From assembly GCA_963736055.1 (NCBI GenBank), contig CAVTNM010000001.1, positions 372,001 through 436,000 on the forward strand: a stretch of 64,000 bases of DNA, read 5' to 3'. Under the pieces are notes generated by a model. That model made no database searches and had not been told where the DNA came from. It was given only the letters and a program-made list of their open reading frames with translations. Position numbers and translations under genes: made by a program. Positions 59,616-64,000 of this stretch are shown in pieces. The stretch comes from AC-32 sp963736055 (GTDB taxonomy: Bacteria; Actinomycetota; Thermoleophilia; Gaiellales; Gaiellaceae). The first letter of the stretch is position 1, and each line of letters opens with the position of its first letter.

Positions 59616-62025
59616 CGACGAGCCCGGGCTTCGCGGCTCGGCGCGGGCCGGGGCTCTGCTGGACCACCTTCGCGCCCGGCGGCGGATTGCCGGCGACCTT
59701 CCAGTCGAGCTTGAGCCGTTCGAGCCTGGCCTTCGCGCGCGCGAGCCTGAGGCCGATCAGGCGCGGGACGATCCCGTGGAGCGCCTTCGGCAGCACGAGC
59801 GTGACCTTGTCGTACGAGGAGAGCGTCCCTCGCGCCGGGTACTGGCGGAGCACGATTCCCAGCCGCTGCCGAGGCTTCGCGGGCTCGTAGACGTACTGCG
59901 GGGTCAGCGGCTGTGCGGCCAGGCGGAGGTTCGCCTGGGTGACCGTCTCCCCGATCAGCCGCGGGACGTCGACCTCGTTCACCTTGCAGTTGGCCGTGCG
60001 CGCCGGCCCCTGGCCCGCGAAATACAGGACCTGCTTCGTGCTGTTGCAGTTGCCGTTGTCGAGTTCGAGACGCCCGCCCCGAAGGACGACCCGGCGGTTC
60101 ACGGAGTAGGGGAGGGAGAGGGACGGGAAGTCCTGCGGCGCCTCGTGCAGGTAGTCGAGCGTTCGCTGCATGAAGGTCTTCCAGATCAACGCGGGGAAGG
60201 TGCCGCCGGCGACGGCGTCGCCGTGGTACTCGGTCAGCATCGGGCGCAGCGTGTTCGGGTAGCCGACCCAGACGGCGGTCACGAGCTGGGGGGTGTAGCC
60301 AACGAACCAGGCGTCGCCGTAGTTCTCGGTCGTGCCGGTCTTGCCGGCGACCGGGCGCCCGTCCGGGAGCTGGGCCTGCCGGCCCGTGCCGCCGGTGACG
60401 ACGTTGTGGAGGAGCGAGGTGACGAGGGCAGCCGTGTTCTCGGTCAGCACCGGCCTGCCGATCGGCCGGTTGTTGTCCACCACGCGCCCGAGTTCGTTTC
60501 GCACCACGGAGATCGCGCGCGGGCGGTTCCCGAAGGACGCGCCGTCGATGCGCCGGCCCTGGTTTGCGAAGGCCGAGAACGCGCGGGCCATCTCGAGCGG
60601 GTTGACGGCCTCGGCGCCGAGCCCGATCGCGAAGTAGCTCTTGAGCGGGCTCGTGATTCCCAGCCTCTTCGCGGTGCGGACGATCGCGGCCGGGCCGACC
60701 AGCTGCGTCAGCTGCGCGTAGACCGTGTTGTCCGAGAACTCGGTGGCGCTCGCCAGCGAGATGCGGCCGAGGTCGGAGTTCTCGTAGTTGTGGACGTACC
60801 AGATCTTGTCTCCGAGCGGGATCTGGACGGGGCCGGAGACGAACTCGGTGTCGGGAGAGATCCCTTCGCGCAGCGCGGTTGCCAGCACGAACGGCTTGAA
60901 GGACGACCCGGGCTGGCGTTCCCCCTGCACGGCGAGGTTGAACTGGCTCTTGCGGTAGTTGTTGCCGCCGATCATGGCGAGCACCCTGCCGTCCCGCGGG
61001 TCGACGGCGACGAGGGCGGCCGAGGGGCCGTCGGGGTTGGTCAGCCACTTCGTGATCGCCTGCCGCGCGAAGCGCTGGATGTTCAGGTCGATCGTCGTCT
61101 TCACCTTCAGGCCTCCGCCGAAGACGCGTCCCGAGCCGTACCGGTCGACCAGCTGCTGCTCGACGTAGTTGGTGAAGTACGGGGCGGGCCCTCGCTTGCC
61201 GGAGAGGTGGATGTCCTCGGCGCGGGGCAGCTTGGCGTTGGTGGCGCTCGCGTAGTCGCGATAGGTGATGTCGCCCTGGTCGAGCATGGCCTTCAGCACC
61301 ACGTCGCGCCGTTCGCGGGCGGCCTGGGGGTTGGTCACCGGGTCGTACTGCGCGGGGTCGCTCGGGATGCCTGCCAGCAGTGCCGCCTCAGCGAGCTTGA
61401 GGTCCTTGGCAGGGTGATGGAAGTAGGTGAGCGAGGCCTGCTGGATGCCGTAGGCGCCGTTTCCGAAGTAGATCGTGTTCAGGTAGGCGGTCAGGATCCG
61501 GTCCTTCGGCCACCGCTGCTCGAGCTGCCAGGCGAGCGCCGCCTCCTTCAGCTTGCGGGCGATCGAGCGCTGGCTCTTCACGTACGTGTTCTTGACGAAC
61601 TGCTGCGTGATCGTCGAGCCGCCCTCGACGACGCGCTTGTTGCGCACGTCCTCCCAGACCGCGCGCATGATCCCGTGCACGTCCACGCCGCGGTGCTCGT
61701 AGAAGCGCTTGTCCTCGACCGCGACGATCGCCTGCTTCATCAGCGGCGCGATCTTGGCCGACGGGACGATGATCCGGCTCTGCGAGCCCCGCAGCACCGC
61801 CAGGATCCGCTTGCCGCTCGAGTCGTAGACGTACCCGTCCGCTTCGCGCTGCTGGAGACGGGCCGGGTCCAGCGACGGGATCTCGCTCGCGATCGACGTC
61901 ACCAGTCCGAAGGCGAACGAGAGCGACCCGAGCAACAGAAGGATCAGGAGGAGGCCGAACAGGCGCAGCTTGCGGATCCTGCGCCGCGGCTTCCTGGTTG
62001 CCTGCGGTGGGCCTGTACGCGGCAC
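59590..62025 (-). CDS. class A penicillin-binding protein (PBP1a-type) with PASTA domains
   Basis: 811 residues from GTG. Cytoplasmic basic tail, one anchor (LFGLLLILLLLGSLSFAF), glycosyltransferase (AIVAVEDKRFYEHRGVD; EGGSTITQQFVKN; TAYLNTIYFGNGAYGIQQAS), transpeptidase with QPGSSFKPFV (SxxK), EFSDNT (SxN) and GKTGTTENY (KTG), then two C-terminal PASTA domains (DVPRLIGETVTQANLRLAAQ; GIVPRLIGLRLARAKARLER). Synthesises and cross-links cell wall. Divergent from tyrS with a 38-bp gap. Confidence 0.96.
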   Translation of the reverse strand: MPRTGPPQATRKPRRRIRKLRLFGLLLILLLLGSLSFAFGLVTSIASEIPSLDPARLQQREADGYVYDSSGKRILAVLRGSQSRIIVPSAKIAPLMKQAIVAVEDKRFYEHRGVDVHGIMRAVWEDVRNKRVVEGGSTITQQFVKNTYVKSQRSIARKLKEAALAWQLEQRWPKDRILTAYLNTIYFGNGAYGIQQASLTYFHHPAKDLKLAEAALLAGIPSDPAQYDPVTNPQAARERRDVVLKAMLDQGDITYRDYASATNAKLPRAEDIHLSGKRGPAPYFTNYVEQQLVDRYGSGRVFGGGLKVKTTIDLNIQRFARQAITKWLTNPDGPSAALVAVDPRDGRVLAMIGGNNYRKSQFNLAVQGERQPGSSFKPFVLATALREGISPDTEFVSGPVQIPLGDKIWYVHNYENSDLGRISLASATEFSDNTVYAQLTQLVGPAAIVRTAKRLGITSPLKSYFAIGLGAEAVNPLEMARAFSAFANQGRRIDGASFGNRPRAISVVRNELGRVVDNNRPIGRPVLTENTAALVTSLLHNVVTGGTGRQAQLPDGRPVAGKTGTTENYGDAWFVGYTPQLVTAVWVGYPNTLRPMLTEYHGDAVAGGTFPALIWKTFMQRTLDYLHEAPQDFPSLSLPYSVNRRVVLRGGRLELDNGNCNSTKQVLYFAGQGPARTANCKVNEVDVPRLIGETVTQANLRLAAQPLTPQYVYEPAKPRQRLGIVLRQYPARGTLSSYDKVTLVLPKALHGIVPRLIGLRLARAKARLERLKLDWKVAGNPPPGAKVVQQSPGPRRAAKPGLVVTLVVKPG

Positions 62026-62063
62026 GAGAACCGCCGGATTCTAGCTATAGACTCGCCCCGCAC

Positions 62064-63212
62064 ATGGGCGTCGCCGAGCTGACTCGCAATGCGGTGGACG
62101 TGCTGCCGGCGGGAGGGCTCGAGAAGAAGCTCGCTCTCGGCCGGCCGCTGCGGGTGAAGCTGGGGATCGACGTCACCTCGCCCGACATCCACGTCGGTCG
62201 CGGAATCCCGCTTCAGCGCATGCGCGCCTTCCAGGACGAGGGGCACACGGGCGTGCTGATCATCGGCGACTACACCACCAGGATCGGCGACCCCTCGGGC
62301 CGCTCCTCGGAGCGGCCGGTGCTCAGCGACGAGGAGATCGAGCGGAACGCCCAGACCTACCTCGAGCAGGCGATGGTGATCCTGGATCGCGACCGGACGG
62401 AGATCCGGTACAACGGCGAGTGGCTCGGCAAGCTGTCCTACGCCGAGGTCGTGCGGCTGGCCAGGACGATCACCGTCGCGCGCATGCTCGAGCGCGACGA
62501 CTTCGCCAAGCGCTACCTGGCGCACGAGCCGATCTCGGTCTCCGAGCTGCTCTACCCGCTCATGCAGGCCTACGACTCGGTCGCGATCGAGGCCGACGTC
62601 GAGCTCGGCGGGACCGACCAGCTGTACAACCTGCTCGCGGGGCGCGAGGTGATGGAGGCCTACGGCGTCGAGCCGCAGGTGGCGCTGACGACGCCGATCC
62701 TCGTCTCCTGGGACGGCGACAAGATGAGCTCCTCGCTCGGGAACAACATCCCGCTCACGGCGCCTCCGGACGAGATGTTCGGGCGGACGATGCGGCTGCC
62801 GGACTCGCTCCTGCCGGAGTGGTACCGCCTCGTCTGGGAGCGGGAGCTGCCGAAGGACGCCGACCCGCTGGAGGCAAAGCTCGCGCTCGCCCGGTTCATC
62901 GTCGGCCGCTCGCACGGCGAGGAGGCTGCGCAGCAGGCGGAGGACCACTTCACGCGCGTGGTCCGGGAGGGCCAGGCGCCGGAAGAGATTCCGGAGGCGC
63001 CGCTGCCCGAGGGCGATCCCCTGCATCTGCCGGCGGTGCTGGTCGACGTGCTCGGCGTCGGCTCCACGAGCGAGGCCCGCCGGTTGATCTCGCAGGGCGC
63101 GGTGAAGCTGGACGGAGAGGTCGTGCGCGAGCTCGACCTGCCCCGCAGCAAGCTCGACGGCGCGCTCGTGCAGGCGGGAAAGCGGCGCTTCGCCCGCCTC
63201 GGTCCGGCCTGA
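62064..63212 (+). CDS. tyrS: tyrosyl-tRNA synthetase
   Basis: 382 residues from ATG 62064. Class I fold: VKLGIDVTSPDIHVGRGIPL (HIGH-type motif), GDYTTRIGDPSGRSSERP, GGTDQLYNLLAGREVMEAYG, SWDGDKMSSSLGN (KMSKS) and a C-terminal S4 domain (EARRLISQGAVKLDGEVVRE). Charges tRNA-Tyr. Lies immediately before the rRNA operon. Confidence 0.95.
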   Translation: MGVAELTRNAVDVLPAGGLEKKLALGRPLRVKLGIDVTSPDIHVGRGIPLQRMRAFQDEGHTGVLIIGDYTTRIGDPSGRSSERPVLSDEEIERNAQTYLEQAMVILDRDRTEIRYNGEWLGKLSYAEVVRLARTITVARMLERDDFAKRYLAHEPISVSELLYPLMQAYDSVAIEADVELGGTDQLYNLLAGREVMEAYGVEPQVALTTPILVSWDGDKMSSSLGNNIPLTAPPDEMFGRTMRLPDSLLPEWYRLVWERELPKDADPLEAKLALARFIVGRSHGEEAAQQAEDHFTRVVREGQAPEEIPEAPLPEGDPLHLPAVLVDVLGVGSTSEARRLISQGAVKLDGEVVRELDLPRSKLDGALVQAGKRRFARLGPA

Positions 63213-63234
63213 CCCGAAGCGGCGTACTTGGTGC

Positions 63235-63240
63235 TATCAT
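63235..63240 (+). promoter_or_regulatory. extended -10 promoter candidate in the rRNA leader
   Basis: TGC followed by TATCAT (63235-63240) forms an extended -10; no good -35 was found. It could drive the rRNA operon or a short RNA ending at the terminator 100 bp downstream. Confidence 0.4.
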
Positions 63241-63339
63241 CCCCGAGCCGCTCAAGGGCGGCGCGCAAGAACGTCCCTGTACCTCGACCAGGAGCGCCTT
63301 CGGACGCAGACGGATACGACAGTGATCCGAGCTACGGAG

Positions 63340-63367
63340 GCCTCTGGCGCGAGTCGGAGGCTTTTTT
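63340..63367 (+). terminator. strong terminator within the rRNA leader
   Basis: Nine-base stem GCCTCTGGC / GTCGGAGGC (with wobbles) closed by a GCGA tetraloop and followed by six T. It ends the tyrS transcript or a short leader RNA; any rRNA transcript from upstream must read through it. Confidence 0.8.
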
Positions 63368-63386
63368 ACGCGCCGGCCACGGCGCC

Positions 63387-63401
63387 GGTCTTTGAAAACT
63401 C
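63387..63401 (+). promoter_or_regulatory. boxA-like antitermination element
   Basis: GGTCTTTGAAAACTC resembles rRNA boxA sequences (TCTTTGAAAAC core), located 145 bp before 16S. A CGTCCC-TTCG-GGGACG hairpin (63463-63478) and a TTGAGCTCAAGCTCAA hairpin follow in the leader. No coding frame is credible from 63213 to 63545. Confidence 0.55.
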
Positions 63402-63545
63402 AGCAGTGCGATCACGCCGAGACCTCGAGCCTTCGGGCAAGAGGCCTTAAAAAAACCCGTCACGTCCCTTCGGGGACGAGACACTTTGAGCTCAAGCTCA
63501 ATGTGATCGGTTTGCAGTTCGTCTTCGGATGGGCTGCGACAGATC

Positions 63546-64000
<455 letters not shown>

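Overview
The window is a high-GC bacterial chromosome segment. It most likely comes from an actinobacterium of the Thermoleophilia/Gaiellales type. That placement is inferred from the start of a 16S rRNA gene at the right edge, a WhiG/FliA-type sigma factor, a PASTA-containing class A PBP, many GTG and TTG starts, and many apparently leaderless genes. No database search was possible. Coding density is high, with frequent 4-bp stop/start overlaps.

Layout. 1-3.1 kb: end of an alpha/beta hydrolase gene, a DUF7144-like membrane protein, a secreted CAP-domain protein, tRNA-Trp and a sigma factor. 3.2-9.2 kb: a sugar ABC importer (binding protein and two permeases on +, ATPase and a GH13 alpha-glucosidase on -), with a 26-codon leader ORF overlapping the binding-protein start. 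9.3-16.8 kb: EF-G2-like GTPase, zinc-ribbon protein, aldehyde dehydrogenase, PQQ-type sugar dehydrogenase, TolB-like propeller, YqfO-like domain, RNase H, tRNA-Gly. 16.81-20.84 kb: a small integrated element bounded by a 49-bp direct repeat of the tRNA-Gly 3' half. It carries a dead tyrosine recombinase, an AI-2E-family permease, two hypothetical proteins and a DUF1345-like membrane protein. 21.1-30.5 kb: an operon of a GltD/PreT-like flavoprotein with ferredoxin clusters, pyruvate:ferredoxin oxidoreductase and a dihydroorotate-dehydrogenase-like protein, then aconitase. 30.5-39.2 kb: mostly regulators and their probable targets (MarR with an F420/NADP-type reductase and an aldo/keto reductase; Fur/Nur with a NiCoT nickel transporter; MerR with a CC-motif protein), then HdeD, PAS-LuxR and BrkB proteins. 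39.6-43 kb: an orphan Flp pilin, tRNA-Cys, a split GNAT gene and unknown secreted proteins. 43-46.4 kb: HMG-CoA reductase facing a ferritin-like diiron protein, folD and a cold-shock gene. 46.7-49.9 kb: gatCAB. 50-56.5 kb: M23 peptidase, serine biosynthesis genes, YbaK, ilvE and a DegT aminotransferase. 56.5-64 kb: lipoprotein hydrolase, RemA-like protein, MFS transporter, 3-methyladenine glycosylase, PBP, tyrS and the start of an rRNA operon.

Two cautions shape the annotation. First, several well-conserved genes (GH13, EF-G2, PQQ dehydrogenase, aldo/keto reductase, NiCoT, GNAT, probably Fur) are broken by single-base indels. In all but the GNAT case the shift equals one inserted base. This looks more like sequencing error than decay, so these genes are given as whole CDS with the break stated. 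Second, many starts are GTG or TTG and a few may be CTG.

The most interesting signals are the coupled leader ORF before the sugar importer, a perfectly symmetric leaderless bidirectional promoter between the HMG-CoA reductase and diiron genes, two Nur-box-like sites before the nickel transporter, a SoxR/MerR-type promoter, and the tRNA-Gly island with its inactivated integrase.
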